Positions 1 through 4,746 of a DNA stretch of 9,288 nucleotides are shown here, piece after piece. The translations under genes and the position numbers were made by a program. Below the pieces are notes generated by a model. That model was not told the DNA's origin. It was given only the letters and a program-made list of their open reading frames with translations, and made no database searches. The stretch comes from Porphyrobacter sp. (lineage in GTDB: Bacteria > Pseudomonadota > Alphaproteobacteria > Sphingomonadales > Sphingomonadaceae), in the NCBI GenBank assembly GCA_018991295.1, contig JAGKSZ010000042.1, positions 1 to 9,288 on the forward strand, written 5' to 3'. How positions within the stretch are numbered: position 1 is the stretch's first letter; every line of letters begins with the position of its first letter.

Positions 1-557
1 GTGATGCTGGGCGGCTGGTGGAGCGAGTTCCACCACACCACCGAGCGGTTGATGATCGGCACGTTGATCGCGCCGACGAGGCCGAAGATCGCGGCGATCT
101 TCGCCGAGCCGCCCTCGCGCGCCGCCGCCTGGGTGAGCGCGATGTAGCCCGCATAGAGGAACAGCAGCACCAGCATCGAGGTGAGCCGCCCGTCCCACAC
201 CCACCAGGTGCCCCAGGTCGGGCGGCCCCAGATCGAGCCGGTGACGAGACAGATCGCGGTGAACACCATGCCCGGCACAGCAATCGCCCGCGCGGCGATG
301 CCGGCGAGCGGGTGCTTCCAGATGAGGAGCGCGGCGGAGGAGAGCGCGATGCCCGTCCACCCGCCCATGCCGAGCCAGGCGGCGGGCACGTGGAGGAAGA
401 GGATGCGCACCGTCTCGCCCATCAGCCGGTCGGGCGGCACGGTGAAGACGCCCCACGCCATCGCCCCCAGCGAGAGCGCCAGCCCGCTCCACAGCAGGAG
501 CGGGGTCAGCCACTTGGCCAGCGACAGGAACCGGGTGGGATTGGCGTAGATGTGCAT
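1..557 (-). CDS. ccmC: Haem exporter / cytochrome c maturation protein CcmC, 3'-truncated by the window edge
   Basis: Integral inner-membrane protein that presents haem to the chaperone CcmE during c-type cytochrome maturation (system I). Only the first 185 residues lie in the window; the reading frame runs off the left edge. The family signature is the tryptophan-rich haem-handling motif WGTWWVWDGRLTS at residues 115-127 (family consensus WWVWDARLTS, so Gly replaces Ala). The two expected periplasmic haem-ligand histidines are present as H56 (in FLHVP) and H180 (in WWNSLHQ), matching the spacing in E. coli CcmC. Hydrophobic segments at about 17-38, 58-80, 92-110, 127-143 and 152-170 fit the multi-pass topology. 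The start ATG is at 557-555, with only a weak GAG-type ribosome-binding site. No ccmA or ccmB lies immediately upstream, where the amino acid dehydrogenase is found instead. The identification is secure; the missing C-terminus is an artefact of the window. Confidence 0.95.
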   Translation of the reverse strand, partial: MHIYANPTRFLSLAKWLTPLLLWSGLALSLGAMAWGVFTVPPDRLMGETVRILFLHVPAAWLGMGGWTGIALSSAALLIWKHPLAGIAARAIAVPGMVFTAICLVTGSIWGRPTWGTWWVWDGRLTSMLVLLFLYAGYIALTQAAAREGGSAKIAAIFGLVGAINVPIINRSVVWWNSLHQPPSI

Positions 558-568
558 GATCGGAGCTC

Positions 569-601
569 GTCCGGCCTTGTAGTCTTACTGCGCCGCCGGA
601 C
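569..601 (-). promoter_or_regulatory. Inverted repeat in the ccmC leader
   Basis: Perfect 7-bp arms (GTCCGGC at 569-575, GCCGGAC at 595-601) enclose a 19-nt loop. On the minus strand the hairpin ends 11 nt before the ccmC ATG, so in a transcript it would sit next to or over the weak ribosome-binding region. It could be a leader structure limiting ccmC translation, or chance pairing in GC-rich DNA. No convincing promoter can be picked out nearby; a TTGCAG/TAAGAC pair with an 18-bp spacer exists but is weak. Confidence 0.3.
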
Positions 602-620
602 AAGACTGCAATTCACGCAA

Positions 621-645
621 GGCCGGGATAGTTCCCGCCCCGGCC
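621..645 (-). terminator. Hairpin downstream of the amino acid dehydrogenase
   Basis: Perfect 7-bp arms GGCCGGG (621-627) and CCCGGCC (639-645) lie 13 nt after the dehydrogenase stop codon. A competing inner stem, CGGGA (624-628) with TCCCG (633-637), uses part of the same sequence. Only two T residues follow on the minus strand, so a standard intrinsic terminator is not complete. It may be a weak terminator or an mRNA 3'-end stabiliser. Confidence 0.4.
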
Positions 646-658
646 CGCCGTGCGCGCC

Positions 659-1726
659 TCAGCCGCGCCCGATCAGGCGCTGCGCCATGCGGTCGGCGAC
701 GACAGCGGCGGAGACGCCGCTCGCGGCGCTTTCCTGCCAGATCGTCTCGAGCCGGCCCGGGATCTGCTCGATCAGCGCGCGCACCTCGGCGACCTCGACC
801 TGGCGGCGGTCGCGGCGCGCGAGATATTCGGTCGCGACCGAGATGATCCCGCCCGCGTTGATCACATAGTCCGGCGCATAGAGAATGCCGCGCGCGGACA
901 GCGCCGCGCCATGCTGTGCCTGCGCGAGCTGGTTGTTCGCGCCGCCAGCCACGATCGCGCAATCGAGCGCGGCGATGCCGGCGTCATCGAGGATCGCGCC
1001 CAGCGCGTTGGGGCTGAACACATCGCAAGGCGTGGCCATAATCGCGTCCGAGGCCACCGCAACGCCGCCCAGCTCAGTGGCGAGCGCCGCAGCGCGTTCG
1101 GCGTTGATATCGGCAAGGGTCAGCTTTGCGCCATCGCGCGCCAGCAACCGGGCGACCCCGCCGCCGACGCTGCCGGTGCCCTGCACGGCCAAGTGGATAC
1201 CTGCCACGCTGTCCTTGCCCAGCTTGTGACGGACGGCCGCCTTGATGCCGAGATAGATGCCGTGAGCCGTGAATGGCCCCGGATCGCCGCCTGCCCGGCC
1301 AGCGCCCTCGACCGGAAGTCCCGAGACGTGCGCGGTGCGCCTGGAAACGGCGACCATATCGGCTTCGGAAATCCCGACATCCTCGGCCGTGACATAGCGC
1401 CCGCCCAGCGCTTCGACCGCATCACCGAAGGCGGCAAGCATTTCCGGGGTCTTGATGCGCTGTTCATCGGCAAGGATCACCGCCTTGCCGCCGCCCATCG
1501 GCAGGCCTGCCATCGCGTTCTTGTAGCTCATCCCGCGCGACAGACGCAGGCAATCGCGCATCGCGCCTGCCGGGTCGTTGTAATGCCAGAAACGCGTGCC
1601 GCCCGCTGCCGGGCCAAGGTGCGTGGAATGGACCGCAATAATCGCCGTCAGGCCGCTCGACCGGTCATGGACCAGCGTTACCTGTTCGTGCGCGTCGAAA
1701 TCGGGCTCGGCCCAGAATGCGGTCAT
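659..1726 (-). CDS. Glu/Leu/Phe/Val dehydrogenase family protein (leucine-dehydrogenase-like)
   Basis: NAD-dependent oxidative deamination of a branched-chain or aromatic L-amino acid to its 2-oxo acid and ammonia; cytosolic. The protein has 355 residues, close to bacterial leucine dehydrogenases. The N-terminal dimerisation/substrate domain carries the family active-site signature LPMGGGK with catalytic K81, a second substrate lysine K69 in SYKNAMAGL, and TAEDVG with D116 in the position of the catalytic aspartate. The C-terminal Rossmann domain has GTGSVG (183-188) followed by the acidic residue D206 in LADIN, which points to NAD over NADP. YAPDYVINAGG (283-293) is the usual conserved strand/loop. 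The frame stays open upstream as far as 1816, inside tRNA-His, but ATG 1726 is chosen because AGGGGAG lies 5 nt before it and homologues begin here. It lies 47 nt downstream of tRNA-His with no obvious promoter between them. Substrate preference cannot be read from the sequence. Confidence 0.93.
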   Translation of the reverse strand: MTAFWAEPDFDAHEQVTLVHDRSSGLTAIIAVHSTHLGPAAGGTRFWHYNDPAGAMRDCLRLSRGMSYKNAMAGLPMGGGKAVILADEQRIKTPEMLAAFGDAVEALGGRYVTAEDVGISEADMVAVSRRTAHVSGLPVEGAGRAGGDPGPFTAHGIYLGIKAAVRHKLGKDSVAGIHLAVQGTGSVGGGVARLLARDGAKLTLADINAERAAALATELGGVAVASDAIMATPCDVFSPNALGAILDDAGIAALDCAIVAGGANNQLAQAQHGAALSARGILYAPDYVINAGGIISVATEYLARRDRRQVEVAEVRALIEQIPGRLETIWQESAASGVSAAVVADRMAQRLIGRG

Positions 1727-1731
1727 GTCGT

Positions 1732-1770
1732 CTCCCCTGTGGGGCGCGGACTCTGACAGCAGCAGGGGAG
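1732..1770 (-). promoter_or_regulatory. Hairpin that would mask the ribosome-binding site of the amino acid dehydrogenase
   Basis: Perfect 8-bp arms, CTCCCCTG (1732-1739) and CAGGGGAG (1763-1770), are separated by 23 nt. In the minus-strand transcript the 3' arm contains the whole Shine-Dalgarno AGGGGAG, 5 nt before the dehydrogenase ATG. The 5' arm begins 3 nt after the CCA end of tRNA-His. Pairing would hide the ribosome-binding site. There is no U-tract, so it is unlikely to be a tRNA terminator. A regulatory role is inferred, not shown. Confidence 0.45.
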
Positions 1771-1773
1771 AAA

Positions 1774-1851
1774 TGGGGCGATCGAGGGGTCTCGAACCCC
1801 CGACCTCCGGTACCACAAACCGGCGCTCTAACCAACTGAGCTACGATCGCC
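1774..1851 (-). tRNA. tRNA-His (anticodon GTG)
   Basis: Complete cloverleaf on the minus strand. The acceptor stem is the eight-pair form typical of tRNA-His: GGCGATCG at the 5' end pairs with CGATCGCC at the 3' end, including the extra G(-1):C73 pair that is the identity element for histidyl-tRNA synthetase. T8 and A9 follow, then a D-arm (GCTC/GAGC), an anticodon stem CCGGT/ACCGG with 7-nt loop TTGTGGT (anticodon GTG at 1816-1814), and a T-arm with TTCGAGA loop. The 3' CCA is encoded (1776-1774). If G(-1) is not counted the 5' end is 1850. The tRNA reads histidine codons CAC and CAT. Confidence 0.97.
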
Positions 1852-1910
1852 ACACACCCCTGCTGGCATACCACCGTTCCGGTCGCTGCCAAGCCCGTGC
1901 GAGACGGGCG

Positions 1911-1938
1911 GCTTTACGCAAGGCAAACACACCGTCAA
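1911..1938 (-). promoter_or_regulatory. Possible promoter for tRNA-His
   Basis: On the minus strand a TTGACG box (1938-1933) is followed after 16 bp by TAAAGC (1916-1911). The -35 matches the alphaproteobacterial housekeeping consensus TTGACG well; the -10 is a poor match. Transcription would begin near 1904, giving a 5' leader of about 50 nt that RNase P would remove and that contains the 1893-1909 hairpin. Predicted from sequence only. Confidence 0.35.
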
Positions 1939-1963
1939 GTGCGCTAGCAAGGGAGGCGCGCCT

Positions 1964-2022
1964 CTTGCACAAAGGCCGTTCCAAGGGAAGCGAAAACTGC
2001 GTTGCACGGCTTTGTGCGCAAG
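1964..2022. repeat. Long imperfect inverted repeat upstream of the oxygenase operon
   Basis: The left arm CTTGCACAAAGGCCGT (1964-1979) pairs with the right arm ACGGCTTTGTGCGCAAG (2006-2022). The only differences are a 2-nt bulge and a 1-nt bulge; the loop is 26 nt. It starts at the last base of the 12-bp palindrome at 1953-1964. The repeat could be an operator for a dimeric regulator, a leader hairpin of the plus-strand transcript, or a remnant repeat element. It lies 62 bp before the oxygenase start. Confidence 0.5.
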
Positions 2023-2083
2023 ATTGTTACGCGGGCCCAAATCCATTGCCTCCCGGCCTTCGGGTTCTATCCTTGGCGCCGCC

Positions 2084-2719
2084 ATGCCGAGCCCCCCCGA
2101 TTCCATCGCTGCGCACCTTGCCGCCCTGCCCGCCATGCAGCGCGTGCCGACCCCGAAGGCCGCGGTGTTCCAGCACCGCCGATTCGTCGATCCCGATCTT
2201 GCCGCGCAGCTGATCGCGCTGATCGACGCAGGCCGCCGCCCCTCAACCATCGCGGACGACAATGGCGATGCCTATTTCCGCACCAGCGAAACCTGCGATC
2301 TGGCAGCCCACCTGCCCCCTGTGGCGCGGATCGAGGCCATGCTGACCGCGCTTTCAGGCATCGATCCGGCTTTTGGCGAACCACTTCAGGGCCAACGCTA
2401 TGCGGAAGGGCAGGAGTTCAAGGCCCACACCGATTACTTCACCCCCGGGGGGCGGGATTACGCAAAATACTGCGCCCAATCGGGCAACCGCACCTGGACC
2501 TTCATGATCTATCTCAATGACGTTGCCGCTGGCGGGGCTACCCGTTTCAAGCTGCTCGACAAGACCTTTCAGCCCGAGGCGGGCAAATTGCTGTGCTGGA
2601 ACAACCGCCTGCCGGACGGAGCGGTGAACCCGGCAACGCTCCACCACGGGATGAAGGTCAGGAAGGGCGTCAAATATGTGATCACCAAATGGTATCGCGA
2701 AGGACACTGGAGGGGCTGA
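2084..2719 (+). CDS. 2-oxoglutarate/Fe(II)-dependent oxygenase, prolyl-4-hydroxylase-like (P4Hc fold)
   Basis: A 211-residue cytosolic dioxygenase of the jelly-roll superfamily that couples 2-oxoglutarate decarboxylation to hydroxylation of a substrate, often a protein proline. The iron facial triad is visible: H115-x-D117 in KAHTDYF and the distal H187 in LHHGMK. K197 lies ten residues after H187, the spacing of the 2-oxoglutarate-binding lysine in prolyl 4-hydroxylases (H-x9-K). The core also has the family's WTFMIYLND strand (138-146) and GGATRF turn (150-155). The N-terminal ~100 residues lack recognisable motifs. The frame is open back to a TTG at 2012, but ATG 2084 fits the family length better. 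No ribosome-binding site precedes it, so the transcript may be leaderless or start-weak; ATG 2135 is an alternative. The stop overlaps the next start by one base (TGATG), so the two genes form one coupled unit. The true substrate is unknown. Confidence 0.88.
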   Translation: MPSPPDSIAAHLAALPAMQRVPTPKAAVFQHRRFVDPDLAAQLIALIDAGRRPSTIADDNGDAYFRTSETCDLAAHLPPVARIEAMLTALSGIDPAFGEPLQGQRYAEGQEFKAHTDYFTPGGRDYAKYCAQSGNRTWTFMIYLNDVAAGGATRFKLLDKTFQPEAGKLLCWNNRLPDGAVNPATLHHGMKVRKGVKYVITKWYREGHWRG

Positions 2720-3036
2720 TGGCAGACTATGCAGATATCGCGGCGCGGCTTGAAGCGCGGTTGGCGGAACTGACGGCACGGGCCGAGGGGATCGAGGAAG
2801 ACCTTCGCACGCCCCTCGATGCCGATTTTGCCGAGCAGGCAAGCGAGCTGGCCGATGATGAGGCGCTGGAGGGGGTGGACGATATCCTGCGTACCGAAGC
2901 CGCTGAAGTGCGCGCCGCACTCGGGCGAATTGCGGCGGGGGCATATGGCACCTGCACCCAATGCGGGACGGACATCCCCCGTGCACGGCTGGAAGCGCAG
3001 CCTGTAGCCACGCGATGCATCACCTGTGCCGGGTGA
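2719..3036 (+). CDS. TraR/DksA family C4 zinc-finger protein, short form
   Basis: A 105-residue protein of the family that binds the RNA polymerase secondary channel (DksA, TraR and relatives). The C-terminal zinc finger is intact: C79-x2-C82 and C100-x2-C103 separated by 17 residues, with the typical YGTCTQCGTDIPRARLEAQP and ATRC context. Residues 1-70 are predicted to be helical, mostly charged coiled coil. The DxxDxA tip motif of canonical DksA is not clearly present, so this is probably a paralogue and not the housekeeping DksA. The ATG overlaps the oxygenase stop (TGATG) and has a strong GGAGGG ribosome-binding site at 2709-2714, so it can be translated both by coupling and independently. 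The role in transcription is inferred from the family only; some short members have unknown targets. Confidence 0.9.
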   Translation: MADYADIAARLEARLAELTARAEGIEEDLRTPLDADFAEQASELADDEALEGVDDILRTEAAEVRAALGRIAAGAYGTCTQCGTDIPRARLEAQPVATRCITCAG

Positions 3037-3070
3037 TTGCAGCTTTCACCGGCGTAACCGGCAGATCACC
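3032..3070 (+). terminator. Possible weak terminator hairpin after the oxygenase/zinc-finger operon
   Basis: Arms GGTGAT (3032-3037, covering the stop codon) and ATCACC (3065-3070) are perfectly complementary, with three more pairs (TGC/GCA) after a bulge. No T-tract follows. It is the only plus-strand hairpin before the convergent rpmE terminator, which may itself act in both directions. Confidence 0.25.
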
Positions 3071-3089
3071 TGTCAGAACCCCTGAAACG

Positions 3090-3114
3090 AAAAAGGCGAC
3101 CCCGTCGGGCCGCC
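3090..3114 (-). terminator. Intrinsic terminator of rpmE
   Basis: On the minus strand an 8-bp stem GGCGGCCC/GGGTCGCC (one G:T pair) with a GACG tetraloop is followed directly by TTTTT (3094-3090). It begins 45 nt after the rpmE stop codon. This is the clearest rho-independent terminator in the window and separates the convergent transcription units. Confidence 0.88.
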
Positions 3115-3159
3115 CTCCTCGTTGCAGCCCCGAAGGACTGCGCAGCTTGTGAGGCAAGC

Positions 3160-3384
3160 TTACTTCTTGAGGCTGAGCCCGCCGAAGCGCTTGTTGAACT
3201 GGGCCACGCGGCCACCTTCGGCAACCTGCTGACGCCCACCGGTCCAGGCCGGGTGGCTGAGAGGGTCGATTTCAAGCGACATCACATCGCCTTCCTTACC
3301 CCAGGTCGAACGGGTCTGGTATTCGGTGCCATCGGTCATCTTGACCGTGATCATGTGGTAATCGGGGTGACCTTCGGCCTTCAT
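3160..3384 (-). CDS. rpmE: 50S ribosomal protein bL31, cysteine-free form
   Basis: Ribosomal protein bL31 contributes to the intersubunit bridge between the 50S central protuberance and the 30S head. The 74-residue sequence shows the family hallmarks: HPDYHMITV near the N-terminus, the TRSTWG segment, DPLSHPAWTGG, and the C-terminal FNKRFGGL. There are no cysteines, so the CxxC zinc site of the zinc-binding type is absent. This matches the zinc-independent alphaproteobacterial form. ATG 3384 is supported by AAGGA (3396-3392) 7 nt upstream. The gene is monocistronic: its own terminator lies downstream, and a 171-nt gap with a hairpin separates it from fabZ. A 6-bp leader hairpin at 3408-3423 lies just before the ribosome-binding site. 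Confidence 0.96.
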   Translation of the reverse strand: MKAEGHPDYHMITVKMTDGTEYQTRSTWGKEGDVMSLEIDPLSHPAWTGGRQQVAEGGRVAQFNKRFGGLSLKK

Positions 3385-3407
3385 GAGCGTGTCCTTTGCA
3401 GCCTAGC

Positions 3408-3423
3408 GCCGGTTCCGACCGGC
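3408..3423 (-). promoter_or_regulatory. Leader hairpin upstream of the rpmE ribosome-binding site
   Basis: A perfect 6-bp stem, GCCGGT (3408-3413) with ACCGGC (3418-3423), closes a 4-nt loop. On the minus-strand transcript it ends 11 nt before the AAGGA of rpmE. Ribosomal protein leaders often carry autoregulatory structures, but nothing here proves that function. Confidence 0.3.
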
Positions 3424-3530
3424 ACAGCTATGAATGGGAAGCGCGCGCCTTAGTGGCGAAAGCGCACCAATGCAACCCAAGATGTTCGCGCGGCCCCCGG
3501 TTGCCAAGCGGAGGGAACAGCACCGAGGAC

Positions 3531-3550
3531 GAAGGCGCCAAGGCGCCCTC
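3531..3550 (-). terminator. GC-rich hairpin downstream of fabZ
   Basis: On the minus strand the core GGCGC/GCGCC stem with a CTTG loop extends outward by G:T, A:T and G:C pairs to 8 bp. It begins 5 nt after the fabZ stop codon. No T-tract follows (GTCCTC), so it is either a weak terminator or a transcript-end stabiliser closing the dxr-to-fabZ cluster. Confidence 0.45.
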
Positions 3551-3555
3551 ACCCC

Positions 3556-4032
3556 TCAGAGCGCGTCGGTCATCATGGCGGTGAATTCGACCTCGCAGGT
3601 GGTCTTGCCCTCAACGCTCGCCACACCCTTGAACTTGTAGACGCGGCTGCGCTTCTGGGTGAATTCGACATTGAGATCGAGAAGGCAGCCCGGCGTTACG
3701 GGCGCGCGGAACTTGGCGTTCTCGATGCCCATGAAGATCACCAGCTTGCCGGTGCCCGCCAGCTCCATCGTCTCGATCCCGAGGATGCCGGCGGCCTGCG
3801 CCAGCGCCTCGATCTGGAGCACACCGGGCATGATCGGGGCGCCGGGGAAATGGCCCTGGAAGAACTGCTCATTCATGCTCACGGCCTTGACCGCGTGAAT
3901 GCGCTCCCCAAGGGTGATCGCCTTCACCCGGTCAACCAGCAACAGCGGGTAGCGATGCGGCAAGGCCTTGAGGATCTTGACGATATCGTAATCCAGCGGT
4001 GCCTCTGCAGCCGCGCTACCCGTGTCGCTCAT
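3556..4032 (-). CDS. fabZ: 3-hydroxyacyl-[acyl-carrier-protein] dehydratase FabZ
   Basis: FabZ removes water from (3R)-hydroxyacyl-ACP to give trans-2-enoyl-ACP in the type II fatty-acid elongation cycle; cytosolic hot-dog fold. The 158-residue protein has the FabZ signatures LPHRYPLLLVDRV (24-36), the catalytic histidine H61 in FFQGHFPGAPIMPGV, and the catalytic glutamate E75 in LQIEALAQA on the central helix. The first ~13 residues (Ala/Ser/Glu-rich) are a non-conserved extension. ATG 4032 has AAGGG about 10 nt upstream. It follows skp after only 24 nt, so it is almost certainly in the same transcript. In most LPS-producing proteobacteria lpxD stands between skp/bamA and fabZ, with lpxA after it; neither is present here. 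Confidence 0.97.
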   Translation of the reverse strand: MSDTGSAAAEAPLDYDIVKILKALPHRYPLLLVDRVKAITLGERIHAVKAVSMNEQFFQGHFPGAPIMPGVLQIEALAQAAGILGIETMELAGTGKLVIFMGIENAKFRAPVTPGCLLDLNVEFTQKRSRVYKFKGVASVEGKTTCEVEFTAMMTDAL

Positions 4033-4056
4033 TGATCAGCGCCCTTCGCTTTTCGC

Positions 4057-4746
4057 TTAGCGGCCAACGGGAGCCGGAGCGCCCGGCTGCTGCGCGGCGG
4101 CGGCCTGCTGCTGCTGCTGCGCGATCTGCGCAGCGATCAGGCGCTGCTGGATTTCCTGATAGACCTGAACGCCTTCGCGGCTCGGCTGCCAGCCCGCCGG
4201 CGGCACCACGCCGACCGCAGGAACGCGGGCGTTGAGAGCGGCGGTCACCTTGGCGGTGATATCGGCTTCCGGCGGCGCAAACAGCAGCGAGGAAGGATCG
4301 ATCACGAACTGGATCTTGTCCTTGGTGGTCACGTCCTGCAACGCGGAAGGATACTGGACGATGATCTGTTCGATCGCGAACACGCGCGCGCCATCAATCT
4401 GGTTGCCGATGGCCTGGATTTCCTGCTCCAGCGCCTGGAGCTTGGGGAAATCGGGCGACTTCTGCATCGCTGCCTGCTCGGTCTCGTCAACCTGTTTGTC
4501 ACCGTTCTTGTCGAACTTGGTGAGCATGGTCTGGCGTTCCTGCGCCTTGGTGCGGCGCAGTTCGTTTTGCGTCGCGTAGGTGGTGTTGACCTGTTCGTAA
4601 CCGGTCTGGAAGGCGGTGGTGCCGATGATGGTGCGCGGAATGTCGACCGTGGCGATATTGCCCTGCACCTGCGCGCTGGCAGGCAGCGCAGCGACAGCAG
4701 CAAGGATCAGGCCCGCAGGCGCGGTGAGCTTGGCAAAACGTGTCAT
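4057..4746 (-). CDS. skp: OmpH/Skp family periplasmic chaperone with an EF-hand-like loop
   Basis: Periplasmic holdase that keeps unfolded outer-membrane proteins soluble on their way to BamA. Residues 1-25 form a signal peptide (hydrophobic 8-22, AxA-type site ending A23-S24-A25). The mature part is mainly predicted coiled-coil helix. The total of 229 residues is longer than E. coli Skp (about 160). Two features are unusual. Residues 79-90 form a twelve-residue loop with acidic or polar ligands at EF-hand positions 1, 3, 5, 7, 9 and 12 (D79, N81, D83, Q85, D87, E90) and a hydrophobic V86 at position 8, flanked by helix-prone sequence. The C-terminus from about 205 is a Gln/Ala/Pro-rich low-complexity tail. 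The ATG overlaps the bamA stop by one base (TGATG), implying coupled translation with its client receptor. Family assignment rests on the signal peptide, helical content and location; sequence motifs in Skp are weak. Confidence 0.88.
   Translation of the reverse strand: MTRFAKLTAPAGLILAAVAALPASAQVQGNIATVDIPRTIIGTTAFQTGYEQVNTTYATQNELRRTKAQERQTMLTKFDKNGDKQVDETEQAAMQKSPDFPKLQALEQEIQAIGNQIDGARVFAIEQIIVQYPSALQDVTTKDKIQFVIDPSSLLFAPPEADITAKVTAALNARVPAVGVVPPAGWQPSREGVQVYQEIQQRLIAAQIAQQQQQAAAAQQPGAPAPVGR

Larger units (their letters stand above)
1852..2083. other. Structured divergent intergenic region between tRNA-His and the oxygenase gene
   Basis: No convincing coding sequence lies here. The region must hold promoters for minus-strand tRNA-His and for the plus-strand oxygenase operon. 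It contains four self-complementary elements: GCCCGT/ACGGGC with a 5-nt loop (1893-1909); a perfect 12-bp palindrome GAGGCGCGCCTC (1953-1964); a long imperfect inverted repeat with arms 1964-1979 and 2006-2022; and a small CCCG/CGGG stem at about 2052-2064. No Shine-Dalgarno-like sequence is seen before the oxygenase ATG at 2084. Confidence 0.6.

Noticed and set aside
18..869. A 283-codon plus-strand frame over ccmC and the 3' end of the dehydrogenase
   Set aside because: It crosses two real minus-strand genes and its Arg/His/Pro-rich composition is a GC-skew artefact.
650..1756. A 368-codon plus-strand frame opposite the amino acid dehydrogenase
   Set aside because: The minus strand carries the dehydrogenase signature, a ribosome-binding site and a full Rossmann domain; the plus-strand translation resembles no protein family.
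1727..1816. An upstream extension of the amino acid dehydrogenase into tRNA-His
   Set aside because: The extra 30 codons would be translated from tRNA sequence; ATG 1726 has a strong ribosome-binding site and matches the family N-terminus.
3144..3160. AGCTTG/CAAGCT hairpin touching the rpmE stop codon as a terminator
   Set aside because: It has no following T-tract, and a complete intrinsic terminator lies a little further downstream at 3090-3114.
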